From positions 62,001 through 126,000 of the forward strand of contig JAUIRK010000984.1 in assembly GCA_030549495.1 (NCBI GenBank): a stretch of 64,000 nt of DNA, in the 5' to 3' direction. This stretch comes from Nectonema munidae. Taxonomy: Eukaryota > Nematomorpha > Nectonematoida > Nectonematidae. Below the pieces are notes generated by a model, which did not search any database, was not told the DNA's origin, and saw only the letters and a list, made by a program, of their open reading frames with translations. Positions 35,348 to 47,570 of the stretch are shown here, piece by piece. Each line of letters opens with the position of its first letter. Positions within the stretch are counted from its first letter, which is position 1. The position numbers and the translations under genes are program-made.

Positions 35348-37871
35348 CTCTTCCCTCCTAAGTAATCTTCCAAAGTGAATCTTTTTGGCGGGTTTTTGAT
35401 TCTTGTTGATCTTCTAGTCATACTCATCAGTTTCGGATCCATTTCTTCATTACTTTGAACATCATCTTCAGTTGTTTGCAATTTGTTTACTTCTCTGTGT
35501 TGATCTTCTATATTTGATGATTGTTCATTTTGATTACTTTGATCACAACAAGTTTTAGGTGCTAAGTCGTAAAACACTCGTTTCCCGACCATCACTCTTA
35601 CGAATGCGAGCGGAATTATGATTGGCTTCTATAAGCTCCACTTCGTCTACTGGGGACTCATATTTTGAAAATTTAACATGTTTTTTTAAATAAACCGGCC
35701 CAGGGCTTAGCAGCCAGTTGGGCAATGCCTCGTCATTAGAGGTCCTACGACGGTGAATAAATAGACGTTCGTGTGGTGTTTCGTTAGTGGTGGTGCATAA
35801 TAACGACTGTTGAGAATGTAAAACCTGCTGTAGAACTTCTTCCCACTGAGATAAGGGTAAACCTTTATTTTTACATGCAAGAACTAAAGACCTCCAAATA
35901 ACCCTGTTGTAGCGTTCAAATTGAGCGTTAGATGTAGGATGATAGGGCATTGTATAAGAGGGGACTATACCGTGGTTTTTCAACCAATCTTTAAATTCTT
36001 TTGAAGTTAAATGGGTACCTCTATCTGAATGAATAATTTGTGGTAAACCAAAAACGGTGAAAATACTAAAAAGATGTTCCTTAGCATTGTTTGTATCAGC
36101 GTATTTACATGGAAAGGTCCAAACGAACCTACTGTATTCATCAATAACAGTGAATAGGTACCTGTTTTTGGATGTAGTGGGTAAGGTTCCTTTATAATCT
36201 ATTGATAAGCGTTGAAATGGCTCAGTTGCTCTGATTAAATGAGAGTCAGGAGGTTTATAAAAACGAGGCTTTACTTCTGAACAAATGGAACACAAGTTAT
36301 TAATTTCTCTGACTTCTTGAAGTGAATAAATAAAGGACGACAAAGTTCCTGATGTAACTCCCTGAGTTTATTTACCCTGATAGAAGAAACACGTGAAAAT
36401 AGATCTGCAGCTACATTGTTTTTTCCCGGTCTATAGTTAATATCGTACCTAAACTGGGCCAATTCAAGTCTCCAACGGACAATTTTATCATTTTTATTTT
36501 ACTTAGACTCTTATTGGCATTCATAAGAAATGAGACTGGCTTTTGATCAGTAATTATGGTGAAACGCCGTCCCATCAACAGATGTTTCCATTTACGTACT
36601 GAGTCCACTATTGCTAAGGCTTCCTTTTCTATAGAAGGATAACTTTTCTCATGGTTGTGAAAAGTTCTAGAGTGGTACGCTACCGGTCTTCCTTTTTGAC
36701 TTAAAATAGCGGAAAGTGCTAAATCTGAAGCGTCAGTTTCAACTGTGAAATTGCCATCATTTTCAGATATGGAGTATAACAAAGATTTAGATAAAGAAGT
36801 TTTCAAGGTTTCAAAAGATTTTTCTTGATTTTCACTTAATGGAAATTTAGAACAATTTAATAAAAAACGAATACTGTCAGAGTAATGAGGTATAAATTTA
36901 GCATAATATGCGAATAAACCTAGAACACGTTCTAACTTTTTTTTACTATTTGCAACAGGTAATCGCATCAACGGCTCAATCCTCTTAGGGTCATGCGGAA
37001 TTGTACCATTCTTAATTTCATATCCCAACAAGTTAATTTTGTCAGTTGAGAAAACACATTTTTCTTGATTTAGCGTAAGGCCGTATTTCTCAACAACCGA
37101 CATAAACTTTTTCAAATTGTCATCATGCTCTTGTTTCGTTTTACCGCACACTGTAATATCATCAAGATACGCTACGACTCCACGGCAATCGCTTTCATTA
37201 ATTATAGTGTTTATAACACGTGAAAAAACAGCCACAGCATTAGTTAATCCAAACGGGATACGATTAAATTCATAAAGACTGTTATTAGCCTCGAAAGCTG
37301 TAAACTTCCTTTCATCTGGAGAAATCTCTATTTGATGGTATGCTGAAGTCATGTCAAGTTTCGAAAAAAAATTGTAATGTGAAACCTTCTGAATAATATC
37401 ATCAATTCGGGGAAGCGGGTAGGCATCTAAGGAAGAATATTTATTAACTGTTGTACTGTAATCTATGCACATACGTGGTTTATTCACTTCATTACGCACC
37501 ACCAAGACTTGAGCACGCCAAGAACTATTACTATGTCTAATTATTTTTGTTTGAAGTAGCCTTTGAACTTCTTGAGCAATAAATATTTTATCTAAATTTG
37601 AATGCAACCTTGATTTGATGGCTATAGGTTTGCAACTCTTAGACAAATTGGGAAAAAGTTGAGGATATGGAATGTTAAAAGGTTTTAAAGCACATAATTT
37701 CAATGATTCTAAAGGCCCACCAAAGTTAACTACTAAGCTTTTGTGTTTTACTTGGAAATCTTCACCAAGAATTACATCGCTTATCAAAGTTTTCATTATT
37801 AAAAGCTTAACACTTTCATAAGCACGCCCTTCAAACATTATATCTGTACGGATAAAGGAATTAATTATCAA
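35338..37871 (-). pseudogene. pol region of the Ty3/gypsy fossil (RT, RNase H, integrase)
   Basis: The reverse transcriptase part shows FFSKLDMTSAYHQIEISPDE, NRIPFGLTNAVAVFSR and GVVAYLDDITVCG, the last with the catalytic Asp pair. RNase H follows (TVETDASDLALSAIL). Integrase comes next: a core with SIDYKGTLPTTSKNRYLFTV, IHSDRGTHLTSKEFKDWLKN and YHPTSNAQFERYNRV, giving the D,D,E set. The end of the pol reading has a short basic tail (RSTRIKNPPKRFTLEDYLGG). A protease-like remnant with LIDTGSELSF lies just upstream near 37950-38145. The family is clear; the finer clade is not. Confidence 0.9.
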
Positions 37872-38183
37872 ACTAGATTTTTAAGCCAATTCTACAGTAA
37901 ATTTATTACAAAGCTTTATTGGTAGATTTAAATCAAATACAATTTTCTCATTTAAAAAAGGATAATTCTGATCCGGTATCAATAAGCGCTCTTAATTCTT
38001 TCTCTTTTATCAAAATTGGTCGGAAAAATCGTGATGATAAATTGAGGGTCGCTAGTTTAACATTGTTGGGACTTTTTAAAATGGCAGTTGACTGTGTTTT
38101 TAAAAAAGTTTGTATAACATTAAACTTTTTTTTAGACATACACATTTTTTAAAAATGGCCAGTTCTGCCACAAGAGTGTCATA

Positions 38184-38914
38184 CTATGAAACGCGCGGGG
38201 CAATGTATCTTAGAATGTACAGGATTACCAGAGTTATAACATTCTCTACGTATCGCTGTATTTGATCAGCCCAAAATGTTGAAGCCGAACTGTGTTCTTT
38301 TGTTTCTGAAACTACAGCTGAAACAAAAGAATTATCCTTATACGCTAATGAGTTTTTCTTTGCAAACTCTAATGACCTAGCTAAATTAATTGCTTCCTCT
38401 AATGAGTAATCAGCCTCAAGTATTCTTGTTCTTATTGAGGGGTCTTTTAGACCCGTTACGAAAGAATCCAAAACCAACATACTCTGATGCTCATCAGCGC
38501 TTACAGCTTTTACTTTACAGTCCCTTACCATTTTCCTAAACTCAGATATATAAGTATCTATCTATTCAGTTTCATTTTGCTTTCGATTCATTAGTAGATG
38601 TCTAGCATAAATAGTGTTCCTCTCCTTTGTATACAGTTTGTCTAAATGATCTATCGCTTCAGAAAACGTAGAAACCTCTGAAACCAAATCATATATTTCA
38701 TTTGAAATGTGAGCAGTTCTAAACAATCGGCTTGATCGGTAGGAGGGGGAGCAATACTTTCTAAAAATTTGTTAAATCCCCGTTTGAACTGTTTGTAAGA
38801 ACTTTCTGAGTTAGACAGACCCGGTAAAACCTCAAAAACAGAGGGTCGAAGCAAATTAGCCTTAGACATTCCATTAGTGTGTAAGGACGAGCTGCACGAC
38901 TTATTATCTATCAT
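38184..38914 (-). pseudogene. gag-like region of the Ty3/gypsy fossil
   Basis: Lies between the 5' LTR and the protease remnant. It contains KQFKRGFNKFLESIAPPPTD and, further on, LVLDSFVTGLKDPSIRTRIL with EEAINLARSLEF. This is the capsid-type sequence common in Ty3/gypsy gag proteins of invertebrates. It is the structural-protein part of the fossil and is not a host gene. Confidence 0.75.
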
Positions 38915-38964
38915 TTGATAACTAAACAGACGTAAATTTCATGTTGATGATTAGGTGTTAAAAA

Positions 38965-39269
38965 TGTTGTGATAAAAGCGAGACAAAATAAACTCTTTAT
39001 TTAACCCTGAAATGTAGTTGGTATAAAAGTGCAAAAGAAAGAAGTAAAATGTCTTACTAACATCAGGAGTGAGAAAAGAAGCAACAACGAACAGGACAAC
39101 AGGGTGAATAAACAGATAGAAAATGAGTGTAATGTATATTAACATGATTTGTATAATTGAAGTTAATGGCAAGGTTTTTACAATTAAGCTCGAGTGATAA
39201 AAATAAGTCGAGAGGAGATTTGATAATGGAAAAGGTGAAGTGATGCTTGAAGGCTTGAATTATACTACA
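38965..39269 (-). repeat. LTR of the Ty3/gypsy fossil (5' LTR in element orientation)
   Basis: The same edges as its partner at 35042-35347. It is followed by the 5 bp target duplication TATTG. Confidence 0.93.
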
Positions 39270-39387
39270 TATTGTTAAAACACTTGTTTTTCTAAAATCA
39301 AACACAACTTTATTTTTTTCTATTTATTTAATATTCTAACGATTTTTTCGTATGTTCGATAACTTTAAGTATTTACTAGATTTTGAA

Positions 39388-39495
39388 GGGATCATGTATA
39401 TATGACGCCCTTTAATAAGCGGGGAGGGGGAGGCTAATTCTAATGCTCTGCATTAAAAAAACAGGAGAGATATAAAGCACGATAGGGAGGTCCGT
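39388..39495 (-). repeat. MITE copy 2, partial (family of 399-543)
   Basis: Read on the minus strand it follows copy 1 block by block: CCTCCC, GTGCTTTAT, TGCAGAGCATTAGAATTAGC, a CT-rich run and the terminus GGGCGTCATATATACATGAT. The opposite terminus is missing. It lies 119 bp beyond the LTR fossil. Confidence 0.65.
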
Positions 39496-40275
39496 TAAAA
39501 TAAATTATAGACTTATTTATCGAAGTAAAACTGAGTGAAAAGTTTTAGAGACATTAAATTATCAAATGTTTAGAGAAAGTTTTGGCTTAGAAAAAAAACA
39601 AATTGAAAGAATGAAAATTTCATTTAAAGTTTATATGTGAAACTCAAAGAAATATGACATCATTAGTCACATATTAACTAAAATGTTGTGGATAGACAAA
39701 CTTTTTATTTTAGTTATTAATTCGAATAGAGTAAAAACGATAAAAACAAGTTTCTAAATTTATATTTTAAATCAGATATGTTTATTAAAAAAATATTAAA
39801 AAATTATAATAATTTGACTGAAATTTCTAAATACTGTAAATCATGAAATTTTCCCCATTTTCTTTTTTTTGCGAATAAATTAATCAGAATTTACTGTATT
39901 CGAAATTTTGATCCTCGTTTCGCATTTTCATGATTATACTTCGGATTATAAATAAATGGTATCACACTAAACTAATTATCTCAGTTGAAAATATTGCGAT
40001 CAAATCCATTCGATTATCAAAAACAATAAATGAAGTAGAATTTCACTTAATTTTTTTTTATTTTATTGCCTTCATTGAATTCGAACACATACTTTTTATG
40101 TGTTTCTATTTTTTGTGTAAAATATGAGAGATTGATCACAACCTTTAGTTTCTTCATGGTTATTACACAATCCAATTTTTTATCAAAAAAAAGAGAAATT
40201 GATAAAATTGAATGTATTATTCTGCATTAGGCATTTCCTTCTCTTTTTCGACCTTCTTCTGTTTTCTATTTAGAG
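39496..40275. other. AT-rich stretch, nothing recognised
   Basis: No frame with a domain and no repeat end was seen before the hAT terminus at 40276. Confidence 0.55.
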
Positions 40276-41211
40276 CAGTCTTTCTTAACCGGTGGGGAAT
40301 TTCCCACTAGTGGGGAATGGTGAAAGTAGGGAATTCCATCCGTTTGCGTCGCCTAAAAAATCAATATTTTAAAATTTGCGACAAAACATGAAAGTAACTA
40401 TCAATCATTACATTACACATTGATTGCTTCCTTATTCACAATCTACTTATTGCTAACCAATTGAGTGAGCCTTAGTTAGTTATTACTTTATTCATTCGCT
40501 TTCTCCCATCACTGACATATTTCATCCTTTTTCTTATCTTCTATCAAGCATTTGTTTTGCTTTTAATCACGTTTTTTTCCTTTGCATTTAAACTTACGTA
40601 ATCATTCCTCTTTGTTTTACGATTTGCCTCACTTTAACATTTTTTTAACTTATTATGCTCACCCCAAAAATTTTTTGATAAAAAGTAGTATATTTTATGT
40701 ATTTTTATTAAGGGTGGTAACGATTAATTTATTATTAATAGTTAATTTTTTTTATATTAGCGATTAATTGATAGTTAATTTCGATTAAATCAAAACATCA
40801 GTACATTTGCGAACAAATTAATTTAACAAAATATCTTTCATTTGAAAATTAAATTTAAGGAGTGTACGTTTTCTCTTAAACGTTCACAGAGAAAAAAAAA
40901 TAGTAAGATTAACTATTTAAATAGTAGAAATGAGGACAGTTGTGATTACTATTCAGTTAGTAATTATGACTAAATTAAAATAGTTGATGTTACTAACTAT
41001 TTTAGTAAAATTTTTCGTCTTTATTTCAACTATTTAATCAGTAAATATTACTAATTATACGGTAAAAATATTTTTTACTATTTATCAAGTAAAAAGAAAC
41101 CAATGTGAAAACACGAGTTTTGGAAATGTAAATTGGATTGTCAAAAAAACTTAAAAAAAACAGAAACACTTTATTTAGGATATGATTAAATGTAAAATTG
41201 GCAAAAACAGC

Positions 41212-42976
41212 TTAATATGCTTTCATTTCAGTCTTAATTTTATAAAGCAGACTAAGTACCTTCTTATTGACAATTTCATCTTTCAATTCAAAAATGAAAT
41301 TTTGTATGTACAGCATGGTGTTTTTAATCGAATTAGGATAGCTCAAATTAAAAATATACATGCAAACAAACAAAAGTAAAAATATATTCAAAAAAGAATT
41401 AGTTTGACAAATTTCAACAAAATCTATATAGAGAGAAAAGCAGTTTTTGTCCGTCGAAAAAACATCATTTTTAACAAAGATCATGATGGGCTGAGCTTTT
41501 TCTTTAATCACTTGATTTCTGAAGCAAATAGTTTCTAAATTCTCTTTAAAAAGATGGCATACTCCATGAAGAGTCATTAATACTTTTAAATCTATAAATA
41601 AAATTTAGAAGAAATAAAAATATTAAAATGAGTGAAAAACCTTTTTTTCGAGATATATTTGATTGAAGACTAAATATTTCACACAATTCCTGATAAATAC
41701 TTGGCATTTTTCTATCCTTACATAAATTTAATACAGCATTGCTTTGTTTCAGTAATTGATCGAACAAAACATTCTTTAAATCATCATTTGGCATAATAGG
41801 AGAGAGTCTTTTAAACTCTAAAAAAATCTTAAAAAAACAACATAAACATAGAACAAATCTTTAAAATACTTGTTTTTCTTCCTGAAGAAAAGGATAAATA
41901 GATAAAATATCCTGTAAAGATTTTTTGTTGACTATAATCTCTTTTCTCCTTTCTATAAAAGTTTCGTCCATTCGTACGGTTATAGCAGCCTCATTCCTTT
42001 GAGTTTTGACAAATTCTTTTTTGAGCCAATCAATTAGCTCATTGTTAATTTGAATATCAGTGGATTGAGACGTCCTTGGTAGAAAGTTTTTTAAACAAAA
42101 GGCGCTTTTACAGGAAAAGTTAGTTTGCTTCTCTTCATTAGTTTTTCTTTTTTTACTTACAACTTCAGGAACATCTTTGTCACGATATTTGCGCTCATTT
42201 CCCCACTTATAAATAATCTTATTTTTCCAATATACCTACAAAAAAAAGTTAAACTAAATACAACTTTGAAAAGTTTCATAATACTTTTGCAGAAGAGAGA
42301 GGTAGTCCCGACTCTTGAGATAGATTTGGAAACTCTTCAAAAAGCATATCGACAAGCTGAGTATACATTTCACTTGTTGGGTATCTTAAATTTAAAATAA
42401 ACTTAAATAAATATAAATTAAGAAACTTACAATCCGTTTGTAAACTGCGTGTTGTAGATATAAAGTGTATGTAGCATATTGCTAATGTCTTTACTATTTA
42501 GTTTTTCTTGATTTTCAAGCTTGCTAATCAATCCTTTATGGGCATAGGCTCGAGGAAAAATTATTGTTTTGGGCCATACATCACTTCTAGGAAAAATAGA
42601 TGATCACTTGGAAAAATAAAAATAAAAAAATATACCTTGATTTGTTTTCTTTAAAAAGTTTTGAACTGTCAGGAGTAATCGAAAGACATTCCTTATCACC
42701 AATAACATCACAGTTAGAGCGCATTATTTTTATTTTAACAACCTTTTGTTGATATAAATCAACAACATTTTCAAGATCGACGTACTCTTCTACGTCATAA
42801 TCATAGTATTTGAGAAAAATTTTATCTTCAGATAAACGCATTTCAGATGATGCAATATTCAAAAAATATTCTTTAGTATAGCTTTCAGGTAAAGGAAGCT
42901 TTTTTGTTTGTTGCTCGTACTTCAAAACAAAACTTTTTGGAAAAAAATTATTTAAAAAAAAGTCATATATGTTCAT
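41212..42976 (-). CDS. second gene of the CACTA-like element, spliced, SAMD3-like
   Basis: It starts at 42976 (MNIYDFFLNNFF) and reads through several very short introns whose phases fit. One joins KENKS to RSDVWPKTIIFPRAYAHKGL (intron about 46 bp near 42600-42645). Another joins FTNGL to YPTSEMYTQLVDMLFEEFPN, and another joins PLSSAK to VYWKNKIIYKWGNERKYRD. Further pieces continue to about 41212 (LIDWLKKEFVKTQRNEAAIT, DDLKNVLFDQLLKQSNAVLN). The YPTxxxYxxLVxxLxxxxPxL plus WKxKxxxKxxxxR block resembles proteins named sterile alpha motif domain-containing 3-like in animal genomes, which I believe come from such transposons. The role is unknown, perhaps DNA binding or assistance to the transposase. 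I see no stop in the parts read. The 3' end is uncertain. Confidence 0.5.
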
Positions 42977-43047
42977 ATATATATTTAAAAAATTAGATAC
43001 ATATTTTTATAAAAATTTAATTAAGCTCAATGTAGTTATTTAAAGAA

Positions 43048-44834
43048 TTAAAAAATAATATTTTTGGTTACAACAGCAAACCAATCAACACTTTCTGGAC
43101 AACTATACAGCCCATATGACTTAAACTCAGCCAAACTGTCATCATTTACAAAAATATATTTTCCTGATTTTTCTAAAAAATATGCGAAATAATGCCGATT
43201 GAAACACTTGGTCTGTAGCTGCTCACAAAAAAATGACGGTCGATTATTGAAAATAAAACAATACAAAATTCGGTTAAACCTTATATCCGATTTATCATCA
43301 TTATAACTTATAATACAATCTGACAAATGATAGTCAATTCCCATATAACTAATTGATTTATAGTGTGATAAAGATTTTTTTTCGTCACAAAATGATTGAA
43401 GTAAAAGACTAATATCACGACTAACCAGGTCTAAATACAAAATTTCTGGTCCATGACCAACACAATTATATGCACTAAACAATTTTTTAGAGGTACTATA
43501 ATATGCTTGTAATAATTGATGATGGTTAGCAAGAGATTTTAAAGTATTAATGTTATTTTTGGTACGATGAAAATGATCTTTAAAATAGTTGTGTTTTGAT
43601 TCAAATCTGATAGTTTGTATATTATATAAAGGACCAAAACTGTAAATTTGCATGGGATAATGTAAAAGATAATGAAATTTAGGTTTGATGGAAGTATGAT
43701 GGAAAAACAATGTGTACTCTGAAACAAAATCTTCAATGATTTCTTGCATAAACTTAACATGCCCACGGTCTAATCTAGGTGAACAAACTAATTGTAATAT
43801 ATCTAAAAACTTAAGATAAAATTTCCACGTGTTGTCCTCTTCAGGTATCATATCACCTACTAGCAATGGAAGAAACCTTCCTAAACACCAAACTTGTGCT
43901 GCCGTTTGCTTTATTCTAAAATTATTCGAATCGCTTAACATAATAGGTTACCTAACTGAAAATAAATACAGCTTACTTTTAAATTTTTAGATTTATTACT
44001 TAATGGATTCGAAAGGGTGACATCGTCGAAATACAAAATTAATTGCAATGAAGGAACATTTTGATTAAACAGTAAATTATTAGAAAAGTGACTACCATCA
44101 GAATAATCCTTTAGTAAAGTTGAGTTCTGTTTATGCCCTTTTAATACGTAATCAAAAACATCCTCATACTGCAAAAGACTTTCTACTGTTAATAAGATAG
44201 GAACATATTGATATTTGCCATCTTTATCATTAGAGAATTGAGTAAGATTATATTCTACAGGTGAAACAAAATTTAAATTTTGTTTTATATATGATAGAAG
44301 TCTATGTTCAGAATTAAGCATCTTAAATGCATTTTGAATAAAAGAGTCTTCAGCAAAAATTTTTTTTATTTTTGATTTATAGGTAATGGAAATATTATCA
44401 TCATCAAACAAAAAACGAAATGAATCTTTTAATAGATTATTATGAATTTCGAACAAATTTAAATTTGTATCAATAATATCAGTAATAACACTAAAAGGTA
44501 CCTTATTAATTTCACGTAGACGTAAAAGAAACAAAGCTATGCTTTTTAATAACTCAGAACCTACATCTAAATTTATGGTATTCACATCACCATGAGCTTC
44601 AAAATTATTAATGTCTACAACACTAAATGTATTTTTTATATTTATTATATGATCTAGATGATGTTTTGTTCTTAAGTGTTTAACAAAGGAAGAAACTCTA
44701 GTATATGTATGATTACACCCACTAAATATGCATTTAACTATAAAACTTTTTTCGTTTTCATGAATTAATCGATAATGTTTTATAAGACTACTAAAATTTC
44801 TTTGATTTAAGAAACAAATTTGACAAAAAAACAT
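43048..44834 (-). pseudogene. transposase gene of the CACTA-like element, apparently lacking its catalytic middle
   Basis: The N-terminus at 44834 holds two C2H2-like zinc-finger motifs (CQICFLNQRNFSSLIKHYRL, then CIFSGCNHTYTRVSSFVKHL), a likely DNA-binding part. The first frame ends at VSCIYFQLGNL. The second (43941-43048) begins near IKQTAAQVWCLGRFLPLLVG and contains IKPKFHYLLHYPMQIYSFGP and IRFESKHNYFKDHFHRTKN. The latter recalls the HxxxHxxxxxxxGPxxxxxxERxxxxxK pattern of the DUF4218 region that follows the catalytic domain in CACTA transposases. From memory of similar two-gene animal elements, about 200-300 residues containing the DDE core should lie between the two frames and seem deleted. 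No intron joins them cleanly in phase. Confidence 0.6.
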
Positions 44835-45892
44835 TAAAATAATTGTAGCTTACAATTTATGAGAAGACATTTTTATTAAAGCAGAAGAAAACAGAAAAAA
44901 AAATTAAATAAAAATAAAAAATAAAAAATTATAAAAAAAGTAAACTAAAATTTTTTTTTATTTTCTTAAAATGTTTTTGCTAAGTTCAATAAGTTTAAAA
45001 AATTACATTAAGAAGAAAAAAATTATATAGTAAATACCAAAAGTCTAAAGCTTCAATAAGTGGTATAAGTAGCTAGGGTAAAGCGTGTGGCTTAAATACT
45101 TGGATTTGAATCCTCTAAAAAGACAAACTGCCAATAGTTTGGTAGAAATGATATTAAATCTTTTTAATGATAATTTATCCCGATGCTATGCATATTAAAA
45201 TAAAAATACACATAGTATTTAGATTTAATAAACTAGAATTTAACACAATAAAACTATAATTTTTAACTTTTTGAGTTAACTTATAAAAAAAATTGAAGTT
45301 TAAAAATAGTATAAAAATGAAAAAGTCTAAAAAAAGTTAGTGCTTATAAAAATTTTTTACTAACTACTTAGTAATAAACACATTTACTAGTCTTTAAAGA
45401 GAAATTTACTAATTCAAATAGTTACAACAACTAATTATTTTTCTCTGTGTTGGCAGCATCTTCAATATTATCTTCATCTAACAATTTTAAACCAAAATGA
45501 TTATGTAATTTGCCAGAAAAGTAGTCTTTCATATCTATTAATTTTTTTTCTTTAGCCACTATTATATTTGTTGAGATAGTCCCAAAATAAAATTTAATCT
45601 GATTAATAATAATTAAAGGAAACTTTAATCGTTAAAATAAATGACCGATTTATTAAATAAATTACTCGTTAAATAAGTTAAATTGTTTATAGGTTAAATT
45701 AATTAGTCCTTAAATTTCACGGCCCTAATTTTTATTAAAATTTATGAGAATATATGTAATGAAATCCATGAGCTTTATTATTATTAGATAAATTATTATA
45801 AAATTTTTAATTTTCTATTTCATCTCTATTAACTTTTTTCATTATTTATGGGATCTTTTCCATCACTTTCAAATATTAATAAATAAAAACGA

Positions 45893-47570
45893 TTAATTGT
45901 CCTATATGATTGAGATGAATAAAGAAAAAAAAGAATTTATGAGTGAGAATAATGAAAGTAGGGTGAAGCATGAAAAAAACAGAGCTAAAAGAAAATATGA
46001 CAACAAGTACATGGACTACGGTTTTTCAATGAAGCCTCATCAACTGAAGATGCATCTCTCCAATGTACACCCTAAGCTTGCTAACAGTAAGAGACAATTT
46101 TTTGAATCAAAAGCAAACTGTTTGAAGAAAATGAAGATGGACCATGACGGAAAATTTGAAGGTGAGTCAAGAGCAATCGTGCACTCATCGTATGTTGTTT
46201 CTCTTCTGGTAGCAAAGGCAAAGAAACCACATAGCATCGTATAGACGCGCATAAGGCCGTGCCTCATCTCATGTGCTGATATTTTGCTTGGCGAATCTGC
46301 AGTAGCGAAGATGAAACAAATTTCTCTATCCAAGGATAGCGTTAAGTCACGCATTTTTGATATGTCGTCCAATATCAAGTCGCAACTCTTGGCAAGAGTG
46401 AAAGCGTCTCCTGTCTTTGCTATCCCAATTAGATGAGTCTGTGGATGTGGCGAATTTGTCTCAACTAATTGTCTTTGTTCGTTACGTCTTCAATCAAAAC
46501 ATCGAAGAAGACTTATTATTTTGCCGCTCACTAGAAACAACAACTCAAGCTGTCGATGTCATGCAGCTTGTTAACGATTTTTTTGAAAGGAAGGATTGGA
46601 CTGGGACAAACTTGTCCATGTTTGCACAGATGGAGCTCCTGTTATGTTGGGTGTGAGGTCTGGATTTGCTCAAATAGTGAAGCAAAAAAATCCTAACAAT
46701 GACTCAACCGCTTGAAGAAACGATTGATGCGGCTATTAGGATTGTAAATTATGTTAAAGCAAGCGCTCTCAACTCTCGACTGTTTCGACGGTTGTGCCAG
46801 GATTTGGAATCCGACTACAAGGGACTCTTGTTCCACACTTATCTGCGTTGGCTGTCAAAAGGCGATGTGTTGAGTAGGCTTGGTCATTTGCTCCCTGAAG
46901 TGACACAGTTCTTGGAAGAAAGAAATAAAGAAGATTTAAAAACTATTGTTTCTAATAAGGAATTCTAGTACAGGCTGGCATTTCTCGCAGATATGTTTAG
47001 TCACCTGAATGAGCTTAACCTAAAGCTACAGGGAGCGGATTGCAATATAATTGGGCATCGAGACAAAGTAAACGCTTTCGTCTCGAAACTTGATCTTTGG
47101 CGAGGCAAGTTTGAAACTGGCCGTAGTGCAACGTTTTTTCCAACGTTGGCTTGAATCAGTGAAAGCGCAGATGGCGTCAGCGACGTACTTAAAAACAACA
47201 TCGTCATTTACCTCAACAGGCTTCTGGACGAGTTTAATCGCTATTTCTCTGACTTCAAGATCAATAACGCAATACTCGAGTTAACAAGAGATCCATTCTG
47301 TTTCCAAGTTAACAACTTTCCAGAAGAAGCGGAGAACGTCATAGAACAGTTTCTTGATTTGATAAAGGACTCATCTGCAAAGGCTGTTTTTGCAAGCAAA
47401 AATCTAAACGCATTCTGGGCACCCATGCATGACTTGTATCCTCGCGTTGCTTTCTCCGCTCTCACACTTCTAGTTGCATTTCCTTCCTTCGACGTACCTG
47501 TGCGAGTCTGGCTTTTCAAGCATCGTTCAAATCAACATAAAATCGCGAAACCGCCTGATTGATCTTGAAT
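45893..47570 (+). pseudogene. decayed hAT transposase (ZBED/SCAND3-like) of the outermost element
   Basis: The N-terminal frame (45897-46244) reads NRAKRKYDNKYMDYGFSMKP, HQLKMHLSNVHPKL, then RAIVHSSYVVSLLVAKAKKP. The CxxC half of the BED zinc finger, expected between YGF and KP, is missing, while the HLxxxH half remains. Later fragments: LVSRIPFCQSIL-like traces lost, then VFVRYVFNQNIEEDLLFCRS, GAPVMLG in another frame, CQDLESDYKGLLFHTYLRWL, LLPEVTQFLEE and NPFxxEVNN-like remains, ending with FLDLIKDSSAKAVF and LNAFWAPMHDLYPRVAFSAL. Several stops and frame changes separate them. Base composition is less AT-rich than the surroundings. Confidence 0.82.

Larger units (their letters stand above)
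35042..39269 (-). mobile_element. Ty3/gypsy LTR retrotransposon fossil, both LTRs present
   Basis: A 4228 bp provirus-like unit on the minus strand is bounded by two LTRs of about 305 bp and a perfect 5 bp target duplication TATTG (35037-35041 and 39270-39274). Between them lie a gag-like region, then protease, reverse transcriptase, RNase H and integrase in the order that defines Ty3/gypsy. No envelope-like gene is visible. The two LTRs differ at roughly 15 of 305 positions by eye, so it inserted some time ago, but later than most of the hAT relics here. It is broken, with a handful of interruptions. Confidence 0.93.
40885..45449 (-). mobile_element. CACTA/EnSpm-like DNA transposon with two genes (inner layer)
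   Basis: The left end is CACAGAGAAAAAAAAATAGT. The right end, reverse-complemented, is CACAGAGAAAAATAATTAGT. TT lies on both sides, a possible 2 bp target duplication. Within about 220 bp of the left end and 100 bp of the right end, short TTACTAACTA/TAGTTAGTAA motifs repeat in both orientations. Such subterminal repeats are typical of CACTA elements, where the transposase binds. Two minus-strand genes fill the 4565 bp interior. Superfamily membership is inferred from termini and protein traits; it is not proven. Confidence 0.7.
40709..45727. mobile_element. non-autonomous hAT (middle layer) carrying the CACTA-like insert
   Basis: The flanks ATTTTTAT at 40701-40708 and 45728-45735 form an exact 8 bp target duplication. 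The ends are TAAGGGTGGTAACG and, reverse-complemented, TAGGGCCGTGAAA, an imperfect pair. Without the inner element the unit is about 450 bp of TTAAT-rich sequence with no gene, so it is a MITE-like hAT that landed in the older hAT relic. Confidence 0.75.

Noticed and set aside
45080-45115. tRNA-like phrase ending GGATTTGAATCC
   Set aside because: Only a T-arm-like match; no acceptor stem or D-arm could be paired, and it lies inside the CACTA-like element.
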